Positions 44,895 to 53,286 of a stretch of DNA of 64,000 nt are shown piece by piece. Both the position numbers and the translations under genes were made by a program. Source of the DNA: Flavobacterium sp. LC2016-13 (GTDB lineage Bacteria; Bacteroidota; Bacteroidia; Flavobacteriales; Flavobacteriaceae). The stretch covers positions 1 through 64,000 of the forward strand of contig NZ_WMDQ01000015.1 of assembly GCF_009707955.1 (NCBI RefSeq). Direction: 5' to 3'. Below the pieces are notes generated by a model. That model saw only the letters and a list, made by a program, of their open reading frames with translations. It made no database searches and was not told where the DNA came from. Each line of letters starts with the position of its first letter. Position 1 is the first letter of the stretch.

Positions 44895-45557
44895 TTAAAT
44901 GTAGTCTCTCACAAATTTACGGTAATAGGTAATATCTTGTATAGATAAAACCATTAAATCGTGTCGTTCTGCAAAGCGAATAATTTGATCCAATTTGGCC
45001 ATACTACCGTCAGCATTCATCAATTCGCATAAAACAGCTTGTGGTTTTAAACCGGCTAATTTCATTAAATCGACACTACCTTCCGTATGTCCGTTTCTTT
45101 CAAAAACACCATTGCTTTTGGCACGTAACGGAAAAATATGTCCCGGTTTTGCCAAATCCGTAGCTTTTGCATTATCGTTAATTGCCGTTTTAATAGTTGT
45201 AATTCTATCTGCTGCCGATACGCCTGTTGTAACCCCTTTTTTAGCTTCAATCGAAATTGTAAACGGAGTCTGAAAACTGCTTGTATTTTCTTTAACCATA
45301 TACGGAAGATCTAATTCATCAGCCTTTTCATTTGTCAGGCAAAGACAAACAATTCCGCTGCATTCCCTAATCATAAGCGCCATGTCCTGAACATTCATGT
45401 GTTGTGCAGAAAAAATTAAATCACCTTCATTTTCTCTGTTTTCATCATCGGTAAGCATAATTCCTTTTCCCTTTTGCAAATGTTTTAAAGCATTTTCGAC
45501 GCGTTCTTCACTGGTAATGCCAAATTTTTCTAACGGATGTAATAAAGTATCTATCAT
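44895..45557 (-). CDS. ribB: 3,4-dihydroxy-2-butanone-4-phosphate synthase
   Basis: The 220-aa protein is a stand-alone RibB (E. coli size), not the RibBA fusion common in the phylum. Key motifs are present: the acidic loop TDDENRENEGD (residues 36-46), SGIVCLCL, GVTTGVSAADRITTI, RAKSNGVFERNGHTEGSVDL and LCELMNADGSMA. It converts ribulose-5-phosphate to the four-carbon precursor of riboflavin. No FMN riboswitch is visible upstream. It is divergent from a TetR gene and cotranscribed with a Crp/Fnr regulator, so it may be an accessory copy. Confidence 0.92.
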   Translation of the reverse strand: MIDTLLHPLEKFGITSEERVENALKHLQKGKGIMLTDDENRENEGDLIFSAQHMNVQDMALMIRECSGIVCLCLTNEKADELDLPYMVKENTSSFQTPFTISIEAKKGVTTGVSAADRITTIKTAINDNAKATDLAKPGHIFPLRAKSNGVFERNGHTEGSVDLMKLAGLKPQAVLCELMNADGSMAKLDQIIRFAERHDLMVLSIQDITYYRKFVRDYI

Positions 45558-45691
45558 TTTAATTCGAATATTTTGAAATTGGATTTTGAAATTCTTAAGA
45601 GAGCAAATCTAAAGTTGTTTTAAATGGAAAAGTTTGATATAAGTCAATAAAACGAATGATCTTAAATATTGAAAAAAAATAATTAATAAAA

Positions 45692-45722
45692 GAATGTTCA
45701 TTCATTTATTATTTTATCTTTG
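45692..45722 (+). promoter_or_regulatory. Promoter and operator of the TetR-MFS operon
   Basis: TATCTTTG at 45715-45722 is an exact -7 match. A perfect 12-bp palindrome GAATGTTCATTC (45692-45703) covers the -33 region, the classical place for a TetR autorepression site. Confidence 0.5.
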
Positions 45723-45743
45723 CTAAAAATTAGGCATTAGAAT

Positions 45744-46340
45744 ATGAGAATAAGAGATGTTGATAAAGAGAATTTGGTAATTGAAAATGCAATCGATCAA
45801 ATTGTTCGAGATGGTTTCCAGGGTTTCAGTATGAACAAGCTTGCAAAAGCCTGCTCTATTTCTGTTGGAACTTTGTATATCTATTATAAAGACAAAGACG
45901 ATTTGATTCAAAAAATAGGAGGAGCGATTGCTTTAGAATTTTTTGCCAGTACAATAAAAGATTTCTCGACAGAAATGTCATTCGAAGAAGGATTATGGAA
46001 ACAATGGGAAAACAGGGCTGACTTTACCATGAAATATCCAAAAAGAGTTGCCTTTTTCGAAATCATCAAGCATTCGCCACATGCTGATACAATCTTGGAT
46101 TCTATCAAAGAATTTTCAGATTTCAGGGCTATTATGAAACAGTTTATTGAAAACGGACTGGAGAATAAAGAGCTAATTCCGATGACATTTGAAGTTTTTT
46201 GGGCCATTGCCTATGGACCATTATACACATTATTAAACTTTCACAGAGAAGGCAAGAGCATGGGAGGAAAACCATTCGAGCTCGACAAAGAACTGATGAA
46301 AGAAGCCTTTCGGGCTACCATTAAGGCTCTAAAACCATGA
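45744..46340 (+). CDS. TetR/AcrR family regulator
   Basis: The 198-aa protein has an N-terminal TetR helix-turn-helix (GFSMNKLAKACSISVGTLYIYYKDKDDLI, about residues 28-57) and an all-helical ligand-binding domain. It is first in a three-gene operon with a small HMA-like protein (6-nt gap) and an MFS transporter, so it probably represses this efflux operon and responds to the transporter's substrate. A palindrome overlaps its own promoter. Confidence 0.9.
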   Translation: MRIRDVDKENLVIENAIDQIVRDGFQGFSMNKLAKACSISVGTLYIYYKDKDDLIQKIGGAIALEFFASTIKDFSTEMSFEEGLWKQWENRADFTMKYPKRVAFFEIIKHSPHADTILDSIKEFSDFRAIMKQFIENGLENKELIPMTFEVFWAIAYGPLYTLLNFHREGKSMGGKPFELDKELMKEAFRATIKALKP

Positions 46341-46346
46341 AAAATT

Positions 46347-46574
46347 ATGGAAACAGATTTACAAAAAATACATGTTTTTAAAACAGACATTGCAAAAATA
46401 GATTCCAACTGTCCGATGCAGCAAACACTCAATAATCATTCAGATATTCAGGAATGGAGTGTTGATTGCGAAGATGTTGATCGCGTACTGCGTGTCGTTT
46501 CAGAAAAACTTAATCCAAATGCAATTATCAGTATCGTTACTGAGTTTGGCCACGAGTGCCAGGAATTGCTTTAA
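46347..46574 (+). CDS. Small HMA-like (ferredoxin-fold) protein, 75 aa
   Basis: The 75-aa protein shows the beta-alpha-beta-beta-alpha-beta pattern of heavy-metal-associated domains: IHVFKTDI, a helix around QQTLNNH, IQEWSVDCE, then VDRVLRVVSEKL and AIISIVTEFGH. The usual CxxC metal site is absent; isolated Cys occur in SNCP, VDCE and HECQ. It lies between the TetR and MFS genes, 6 nt and 21 nt away. The fold call is tentative. It may bind a ligand or metal for the transporter or have lost metal binding. Confidence 0.55.
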   Translation: METDLQKIHVFKTDIAKIDSNCPMQQTLNNHSDIQEWSVDCEDVDRVLRVVSEKLNPNAIISIVTEFGHECQELL

Positions 46575-46595
46575 CCCCAAATACACAAAATTAAA

Positions 46596-47858
46596 ATGGA
46601 AAAAAACAAAATAGAAACCATCCCTTTTACCCTAAATCAAAAAATTATTATTGCCATATTGGCGCTTTTACAATTCACCGTTATATTAGATTTCATGGTT
46701 ATTTCTCCACTTGGAGATATATTAATGAAAACGCTGGATATGACCACATCAAACTTTGGTTTTGCCGTTTCTGCGTATGCCTTTAGCGCAGGAATTTCAG
46801 GACTTTTGGCAGCAGGTTTTGCTGATAAATTCGACAGAAAAAAACTGTTGATTTTCTTTTACACCGGATTTATAATTGGTACACTTTTTTGTGCTGTTTC
46901 TTCCAGTTATCACATGTTGCTTATGGCAAGAATCGTTACCGGACTTTTTGGTGGCGTTATTGGTTCTGTTTCTTTAGCCATCGTAACCGATTTATTTGTG
47001 ATTCATCAAAGAGGACGTGTTATGGGTTTCATACAAATGGCATTTGCAACAAGCCAGATTTTAGGAATTCCGTTAGGATTATATTTCGCTAATAACTGGG
47101 GTTGGCATTCAGCCTTTATCATGATCGCCGTTTTAGGAGGATTAATTCTTATTGCCATCATTACACAAATGCAGCCAATAACCAAACATTTAGAATTACA
47201 ATCAGACAAAAGTCCGTTTCTACATCTTTGGCACACCTTAAGTAATAAACATTATCAGGTAGGTTTTACAGCAATTGCATTTCTTTCGGTAGGAGGATTT
47301 ATGTTACAGCCTTTTGGAAGTGCTTTTTTGATCAATAATATTCACATTAGTCAATTAGAATTACCAATGGTATTTTTCTTCACCGGAGTTTCAGTACTTT
47401 TTATAATGCCTTTGGTTGGAAAATTAAGTGACAAAGTCAGCAAATTTAGATTGTTCGTTGCGGGATCAGTAATTTCGATAATTATGATTTTAATTTACAC
47501 CAATCTTAATCCAATTCCACTTTGGGAAGTAGTAGCAATAAATATGATTCTATTTATGGGAATTATGAGTCGTATGATTCCTGCAACAACGCTAAATACT
47601 GCTATTCCTGAAATGAAAGATCGTGGCGCTTATATGTCAATAACTTCATCATTGCAGCAAATTGCTGGTGGAATTGCAGCCGTTTGCGCCGGATTTATCG
47701 TGCATCAGGAAACAAAAACGTCTCCATTAGAAAATTATGATATCCTTGGATATGTAATTGCAGCTGTTACATTTTCTACAGTTTTATTAATGTGGAGAGT
47801 AAATAAACTAGCCAAATCAAAAGATAAAACGATAGAAGTACCTGTTATTCTTGAATAA
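46596..47858 (+). CDS. MFS efflux transporter
   Basis: The 420-aa protein has about twelve hydrophobic spans. The motif-A region between spans 2 and 3 reads GFADKFDRKKLL, and LSDKVSKFRL is the related loop in the second half. RIVTGLFGGVIGS fits the fourth span. The pattern resembles drug:H+ antiporters (DHA1, Bcr/EmrD/AraJ-like). TetR control and the operon position support export of a toxic compound; the substrate is unknown. A terminator follows. Confidence 0.88.
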   Translation: MEKNKIETIPFTLNQKIIIAILALLQFTVILDFMVISPLGDILMKTLDMTTSNFGFAVSAYAFSAGISGLLAAGFADKFDRKKLLIFFYTGFIIGTLFCAVSSSYHMLLMARIVTGLFGGVIGSVSLAIVTDLFVIHQRGRVMGFIQMAFATSQILGIPLGLYFANNWGWHSAFIMIAVLGGLILIAIITQMQPITKHLELQSDKSPFLHLWHTLSNKHYQVGFTAIAFLSVGGFMLQPFGSAFLINNIHISQLELPMVFFFTGVSVLFIMPLVGKLSDKVSKFRLFVAGSVISIIMILIYTNLNPIPLWEVVAINMILFMGIMSRMIPATTLNTAIPEMKDRGAYMSITSSLQQIAGGIAAVCAGFIVHQETKTSPLENYDILGYVIAAVTFSTVLLMWRVNKLAKSKDKTIEVPVILE

Positions 47859-47880
47859 AATTAAAATAATTTTCAATATA

Positions 47881-47918
47881 AAAGCCTTGTAAAATGTATG
47901 TTTTACGGGGCTTTTTTT
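47881..47918 (+). terminator. Intrinsic terminator after the MFS gene
   Basis: A 14-bp stem (47881-47894 with 47901-47914, two G-U pairs) with loop TGTATG is followed by Ts. It starts 22 nt after the stop. Confidence 0.82.
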
Positions 47919-48010
47919 ATGGATTTTAAGTACGTTTTCTATTTTATAAATAAAATCTTATTGTTTTGTTTTTCAGTCTTTTAGGAGCTATTTAGGTTTG
48001 CAGGCAGCAC

Positions 48011-48018
48011 TAAATTTG
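48011..48018 (+). promoter_or_regulatory. Candidate -7 element of the L,D-transpeptidase gene
   Basis: TAAATTTG is an exact TAnnTTTG match, giving a leader of about 75 nt. No -33 element at standard spacing. Confidence 0.35.
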
Positions 48019-48101
48019 TACTCATAAATTAAGGGTTTAGAATTATTAAAAACTTCATACTAATAATTCAGCCTTCACTGTAAAATTTAAAAATACCACT
48101 T

Positions 48102-48692
48102 ATGAAAATTTTCAATCTAATATTATTTTTTGCATGCAGTTTTTTTGGGAATCCAAATAAAAATACCGAATTAACTGAGCTTGAAATGGAAAGGTTTAAC
48201 GGTCAGGTTGCAGAGGTTAAAGCAATGATAAAAAGTAATCCCGGATACAATACTAAAATTGCTTTTTTTGTTGATATGAGAATTAAATCCGGTAAAAACC
48301 GATTCTTTGTTTATGATTTAGTCAATGATAAAATTTTAGATCAGGGACTTGTTGCCAATGGTTCCGGTTCTGAAACAAATGTTAGGGGAGAATTGAAATT
48401 TAGCAATGAACCTAATACAAATACGACTTCATTAGGCCGATATGCAATTGGTAAACCTTATAGCGGAATGTTTGGAAAATCATACAAATTATTTGGGTTG
48501 GATGAAACCAATAGTAATGCTTTTAAACGTGCTATAGTTTTGCATTCATATTCTGCCGTTCCGGATGAAGAACAAGATTATTATATTGCAAATAGTCACG
48601 GTTGCCCGATGGTAAATGATGCTTTTTTTAAGAAACTACAAAAGATAATTGATAACTCTAAATCAAAAATAATCTTACATATTTATTACTAA
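48102..48692 (+). CDS. L,D-transpeptidase-like (YkuD_2) protein
   Basis: The 196-aa protein has a short hydrophobic N-terminus (NLILFFACSFFG), likely a signal peptide or lipoprotein-like signal with Cys12. The catalytic part has His148 in VLHSY and the hallmark SHGCPMVN with His166 and nucleophile Cys168. It is of the 'murein L,D-transpeptidase catalytic domain' family (YkuD_2). It probably acts on peptidoglycan cross-links or attaches proteins in the periplasm. It is alone between two unrelated units. Confidence 0.85.
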   Translation: MKIFNLILFFACSFFGNPNKNTELTELEMERFNGQVAEVKAMIKSNPGYNTKIAFFVDMRIKSGKNRFFVYDLVNDKILDQGLVANGSGSETNVRGELKFSNEPNTNTTSLGRYAIGKPYSGMFGKSYKLFGLDETNSNAFKRAIVLHSYSAVPDEEQDYYIANSHGCPMVNDAFFKKLQKIIDNSKSKIILHIYY

Positions 48693-48796
48693 ACATTTTA
48701 GTAATGAAAAAATAAATTCTTCGGTAAATACTTGTAATTACTAAGGATAATACTTTTTTTTGAGTTTAAAAAAATGATTCGTTCAAAAAAAAAGTT

Positions 48797-48833
48797 ACAA
48801 AATCGTTTTAGTAAATGTTTTTCCATATATTTG
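48797..48833 (+). promoter_or_regulatory. LacI operator 1 and lacI-type promoter
   Basis: ACAAAATCGTTTTAGT (48797-48812) is a CG-centred palindrome typical of LacI-family operators. It overlaps the -33 region of a promoter with an exact -7 element TATATTTG at 48826-48833. This points to autoregulation. Confidence 0.6.
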
Positions 48834-48872
48834 TGACATCATTAACATGATTACTAAAAATTTCTTAACTCA

Positions 48873-49883
48873 ATGAAAAAGATTACAATTAAGGATATTG
48901 CTACACAAGCACAAGTATCGATATCTACTGTTTCTTTTGTTATTAACGGTAAGGGAGAAAAAATGGGAATTAGTGCTAATGTAATTAAAAAAGTGCAGGA
49001 AGTAGCTGAAAAACTCAACTATAGACCAAGCATGATTGCGACCAGTTTAAGAACTGGAAAAACAAGATCAATTGGGCTTATTGTTGAAGATATTTCCAAC
49101 CAGTTCTTTTCTGATCTGGCGAGAGTAATTGAAGATGAAGCCAAAAATATTGATTACAGAGTTTTTTATTGCAGTACAGGCGATGATGATGAACGTTCAG
49201 AAGAATTAATACACAGTCTTTTACAAGCAAATGTGGACGGTTTTATTATTACGCCGACTCAAAATCTGGAATCGAGTATTGATTTACTTTTAAAATTGAA
49301 AAAACCCGTTGTATTAATCGACAGGTATTTTCCGGGGCAAAAAGTAAGCCATGTCGTAATGGATAACTACGAAGGTTCACATTCTGCAACTAAATTCCTG
49401 ATTAATAAAGGCTGTAAAAATATTGCTCTTGTTAACAATACATCCGAAATGGTTCAGATGAAATTGCGGGAAGAAGGCTATCGTGATGCTTTAAAAGAAG
49501 AAGGAATTTATAATGAAAACCTTGTGCTTCATATGGAATATCATTCTAGTGAAGAAGCCAGAATTGCATCAATCGTAAATTTCTTTAAGAAAAATGCTCA
49601 AATTGATGCTGTTTTATTCCTGACGAATTATATGGGACTTACAGGTCTACAGGCGTTTAAAGATATGGGAATTGAAATTCCGGGAAATATTTCCGTAATT
49701 AGTTTTGATGACCATGATAGTTTTAAGTTGCATACGCCAACAATTAGCGTTGTTGCACAGCCAATAGAAGATATTGCCATAAAATCGATACAATTATTGA
49801 TGCGCCAGATGACGGATATGGAATCGTTTGAAGTAGAAAAAAGCCTTAAAAAAGGAAAATTGATTATCAGAGAATCTGTTTGA
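48873..49883 (+). CDS. LacI family transcription regulator of PUL2
   Basis: The 336-aa protein has an N-terminal LacI helix-turn-helix (TIKDIATQAQVSISTVSFVI) with hinge LNYRPSMIATSLRTGKTRSIG. A periplasmic-binding-protein-like sensor domain follows (IGLIVEDISNQFFSDLARVIE; VISFDDHDSFKLHTPTISVV). It lies 295 bp upstream of the PUL2 susC gene on the same strand. Three CG-centred palindromes of the same sequence family lie before its own gene and before susC, which supports control of itself and of PUL2. The effector is probably mannose or a mannosyl derivative, by context. Confidence 0.92.
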   Translation: MKKITIKDIATQAQVSISTVSFVINGKGEKMGISANVIKKVQEVAEKLNYRPSMIATSLRTGKTRSIGLIVEDISNQFFSDLARVIEDEAKNIDYRVFYCSTGDDDERSEELIHSLLQANVDGFIITPTQNLESSIDLLLKLKKPVVLIDRYFPGQKVSHVVMDNYEGSHSATKFLINKGCKNIALVNNTSEMVQMKLREEGYRDALKEEGIYNENLVLHMEYHSSEEARIASIVNFFKKNAQIDAVLFLTNYMGLTGLQAFKDMGIEIPGNISVISFDDHDSFKLHTPTISVVAQPIEDIAIKSIQLLMRQMTDMESFEVEKSLKKGKLIIRESV

Positions 49884-49940
49884 TTCCAAAAATATATAAA
49901 GACAAAAAAGCAAAGTAATTTGTTTTTTTTTACACCTTTT

Positions 49941-49956
49941 ACTAAATCGTTTTAGT
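49941..49956. promoter_or_regulatory. LacI operator 2, upstream of PUL2 susC
   Basis: ACTAAATCGTTTTAGT is a CG-centred palindrome differing from operator 1 by one base. Confidence 0.6.
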
Positions 49957-50178
49957 ACTCATTATTTGGTCAAAATTAGAGAAAAGAATTATTTTTTTTT
50001 AGTCATTTTACTAAATCGATTTCATAAAAATAAGAAGATATAAGTTACCCGTAATCCCATAGTATTCAAGAGGTGGAGACCTTAGAATGCCATATTAAAA
50101 TTGAGTTCAAATTTTTATTAATTATTTAAAAACAAGTAGATTAAACAAAACAAAATCAAAACAAATAAACCAAAAAAA
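49957..50178. other. Leader region of PUL2 susC
   Basis: AT-rich non-coding sequence between operator 2 and the susC start, containing operator 3. A somewhat less AT-rich stretch (AGAGGTGGAGACC near 50070) has no identified role. No convincing -7 element was found. Confidence 0.4.
50010..50025. promoter_or_regulatory. LacI operator 3, upstream of PUL2 susC
   Basis: ACTAAATCGATTTCAT contains the perfect core AAATCGATTT. Its centre lies 69 bp from that of operator 2, compatible with looping or cooperative binding. Confidence 0.5.
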
Positions 50179-53100
50179 ATGCTTATGAAACGATTATTAG
50201 CAGTGTTAGGAATGGTGTTGTTTACCAGCTTAGGAGCTGTAGCACAAAACCGATTAATAACAGGCGTAGTGGCAGATGCAGATAACAAGGGAATTGTTGC
50301 TGCATCCATAGAGGTTCAAGGAAAACCATTTAGCGCAGTTACAGACGCCGAAGGTCGATTTAAAATGAATGTTCCGGAAGGTAAAGTTACGTTGAATGTA
50401 TCTTCTATAGGTTTTATATCAAAATCAATAGTTCTTCAGGAAACTGAAACAAGAGTTTCAGTTGTATTAGTAGAAAATGCACAAGAATTAAAAGATGTTG
50501 TAGTAACTTCATTTGGAGTTAAAAAACAAAGAAAAAGTTTAGGTTACGCAGTTGGAGAACTGAAAGGAGATGACTTAACAAAAAACAAGGAAATTAACTT
50601 AGGAAATGCACTTCAGGGTAAAATTGCCGGAGTTAACGTTTCAGCACCGGTTACAGGACCATCTGGTTCAAGCCGTGTTGTAATTCGTGGAGCAACTTCT
50701 GCTTCAGGACTTAACCAGCCTTTGTATGTTGTAGACGGAATTCCGATCGATAACAGTCAGCAAGGAAATGCAGGAATGTATGGAGGAGCTGATAAAGGAG
50801 ATGGTATGTCATCTTTCAATCCAGACGATATTGCTTCTATGTCAGTATTAAAAGGTAGTGCCGCTTCTGCACTTTACGGGTACAGAGGATCAAACGGTGT
50901 TATCTTGATTACGACTAAAAAAGGAAAAAGCGGAACAGGAATTGGAGTAGATTTTAGTACAAACTCTACATTTAATACTCCTGCAACTCTTTTACGCTGG
51001 CAAGATCAATACGGAGCGGGAGCGCCTGTAAATGGTGTTGCAACAAGATTTGCAAGCGCACAGGAACTTGGAGATTCATATTATTTTGCATGGGGTGATA
51101 AATACGACGGAACTCCATCTATTGGTATCGACGGAATTACGAGACCATACCAGGCGTACGGGCAAGACAACGTTAAAAATTTCTACAGAACCGGATATTC
51201 TTTCAGTAATACTTTGGCAATTTCTGGTGGAAATGAAACGACTAATTTCAGATTATCTTTCGGAAATACGAAAGACGAATCAATTCTTCCGGGCACAAGC
51301 TTCAAAAGAAATAACGTGACTTTGAGTTTAAATTCAGCGCCAAACAAAAAAGTAAGCATAGAGACAAATGCACAGTATATTTCTGAGAAAAGTAATAACA
51401 GACCGTATTTGAATGACTCTCCAAGAAACCCATCTTTCCCAATTACTTTTATGACTCCGGGAACAGACATTAGATGGATCAACAATGCTTATGATCAAAA
51501 TGGAGGAGAAGCAGATTATTTTCAATCAAATGTATATCAGACAAATCCATATTTTGCAACACAGGAAGATCTTAATCACGACCTTAGAAAACGTTTTATA
51601 GGTTCTGCAAAAGTAAATTATAACATTACTGATAAAATTTACGCAAAAGCTGTTGTTGGTATTGATGATATTAATTACGAATTTACAGAGATTGAACCAA
51701 CAGGAATTAACTATTCTCCAGGTGGAGCTTATGAAAATACAGTTCAAAACCGTTCAGAGTTTAATGCTTCAGGTTATTTAGGATACAAAGGCGATATCGT
51801 TAAAAATCTTTCGTTAGATGCTTTTGTTGGAGCAAACCGTCAGGATAACAGAATGAGTGGAATTAAAATGAGAGGAAGCAACTTTATTGTTCCATTCAAA
51901 TATTTCTATGCCAATACACAACCGGAAAAAACAGAAAAACAGTTTTCACAAAGTGAAGTAAACTCATTGTTTTATTCTGCAGATTTAGGTTACAAAGATT
52001 TCTTATATGTAAGTTTAACAGGTCGTGAAGATTGGTTTTCAACTTTAGATCCTGCAAACAACAGTACTTTTTATCCATCTGTAAGTACCAGTTTCATTTA
52101 TTCTGAAGTAATCAAATTACCGGAATGGATGTCTTATGGTAAAATTAGAGCAGGTTGGGGTAACGTTGGTGGAGCTTTGCCGGACGCTTATGCTTTATCA
52201 CTAACGTATACGGCGCCAGACGGACAAACAAATTCACAAGGACAGCCAATTTTAGGTATTAATGGAGAAACAGTTCCAAACAAATTCTTAAAACCTTATA
52301 ATGTAAGTACGATCGAATTTGGTTTTGAAAATACATTTTTCAATAACAGATTAAGTACAGATTTAACTTTTTACCAAAAAAGAACTACAAACGATATTGC
52401 TGATGCTGATATTTCTCAGGCTTCTGGTTACAGAACTACAAAAATTAATGTGGGAGAAATCGTGAATAAAGGAGTTGAATTTGCAGTAAATGTAAAAGCA
52501 GTAAAAACACCAAATTTTGCATGGAGCGTTGGTTATAATTTTGCATACAATAATAGTGAAGTAGTTAGTCTTTCTGATAAAATTGATACCAAATCATTAG
52601 AAGGAAACAGAGATGCAAGAGCTTCTGTAGTATTAGAAAAAGGACAGCCTTTTGGAGTTATCAAAGCTTACGATTATTTAAGAGATGCAAACGGAAATAT
52701 TGTACTTGATCCAAGTGGAAAATTCTTAAGAGGAAACTTAATTATTGCCGGACAAGGTGTTGCACCAACTTCTATGGGACTTTCAAATGATTTCTCATAC
52801 AAAAATTTCACACTTTCTGTTTTCGTAGATGCTAAATTTGGAGGAGAAATCTATTCTGCAACAAACCAATTAGGAATGCGTTACGGATTATCTGAAGCTT
52901 CACTTCCAGGTCGTGAAGGAGGAGTTGCTGTTTCAGGAACTGATACTAACGGAAATCCTGTAAACACAACAGTTTCTGCATACGATTACTGGAGAAGTTA
53001 TAGTGATGTAACATCAAATTTTGTTTATGATGCTGATTTTGTAAAACTAAGAGCAATCTCTTTTAGCTACAATTTCCCAAAATCGTATATCGAAAAAACA

Positions 53101-53274
53101 CCTTTCCAATCGATCAGTTTAGCATTCTCTGCCCATAACTTATGGACAATTTATGACAAAGTGCCAAACATCGACCCAGAATCAAACTATTCTAATAGTA
53201 ACGCTCAGGGAATGGAAAGAGCCTCAATGCCTTTGACAAGAAATTATGGTTTAACACTTAATGTCAAATTCTAA
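50179..53274 (+). CDS. SusC/RagA TonB-dependent transporter (PUL2)
   Basis: The 1031-aa protein (a start two codons later, MKRLLAVLG, is equally good) has a signal peptide ending GAVAQ and a carboxypeptidase-regulatory-like domain (ITGVVADADNKGIVAASIEV). The TonB box region is LKDVVVTSFGVKKQRKSLGYAV, the plug contains LKGSAASALYGYRGSNGVILI, and the barrel ends TRNYGLTLNVKF. It imports mannose-rich oligosaccharides if the enzyme genes downstream are a guide. Two LacI-type operators lie upstream. susD follows 12 nt later. Confidence 0.95.
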   Translation: MLMKRLLAVLGMVLFTSLGAVAQNRLITGVVADADNKGIVAASIEVQGKPFSAVTDAEGRFKMNVPEGKVTLNVSSIGFISKSIVLQETETRVSVVLVENAQELKDVVVTSFGVKKQRKSLGYAVGELKGDDLTKNKEINLGNALQGKIAGVNVSAPVTGPSGSSRVVIRGATSASGLNQPLYVVDGIPIDNSQQGNAGMYGGADKGDGMSSFNPDDIASMSVLKGSAASALYGYRGSNGVILITTKKGKSGTGIGVDFSTNSTFNTPATLLRWQDQYGAGAPVNGVATRFASAQELGDSYYFAWGDKYDGTPSIGIDGITRPYQAYGQDNVKNFYRTGYSFSNTLAISGGNETTNFRLSFGNTKDESILPGTSFKRNNVTLSLNSAPNKKVSIETNAQYISEKSNNRPYLNDSPRNPSFPITFMTPGTDIRWINNAYDQNGGEADYFQSNVYQTNPYFATQEDLNHDLRKRFIGSAKVNYNITDKIYAKAVVGIDDINYEFTEIEPTGINYSPGGAYENTVQNRSEFNASGYLGYKGDIVKNLSLDAFVGANRQDNRMSGIKMRGSNFIVPFKYFYANTQPEKTEKQFSQSEVNSLFYSADLGYKDFLYVSLTGREDWFSTLDPANNSTFYPSVSTSFIYSEVIKLPEWMSYGKIRAGWGNVGGALPDAYALSLTYTAPDGQTNSQGQPILGINGETVPNKFLKPYNVSTIEFGFENTFFNNRLSTDLTFYQKRTTNDIADADISQASGYRTTKINVGEIVNKGVEFAVNVKAVKTPNFAWSVGYNFAYNNSEVVSLSDKIDTKSLEGNRDARASVVLEKGQPFGVIKAYDYLRDANGNIVLDPSGKFLRGNLIIAGQGVAPTSMGLSNDFSYKNFTLSVFVDAKFGGEIYSATNQLGMRYGLSEASLPGREGGVAVSGTDTNGNPVNTTVSAYDYWRSYSDVTSNFVYDADFVKLRAISFSYNFPKSYIEKTPFQSISLAFSAHNLWTIYDKVPNIDPESNYSNSNAQGMERASMPLTRNYGLTLNVKF

Positions 53275-53286
53275 TAATAAAAAAAG

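Noticed and set aside
45558..45743. FMN riboswitch before ribB
   Set aside because: The 186-bp gap is too AT-rich and shows none of the conserved RFN stems; ribB also starts close to its probable promoter.
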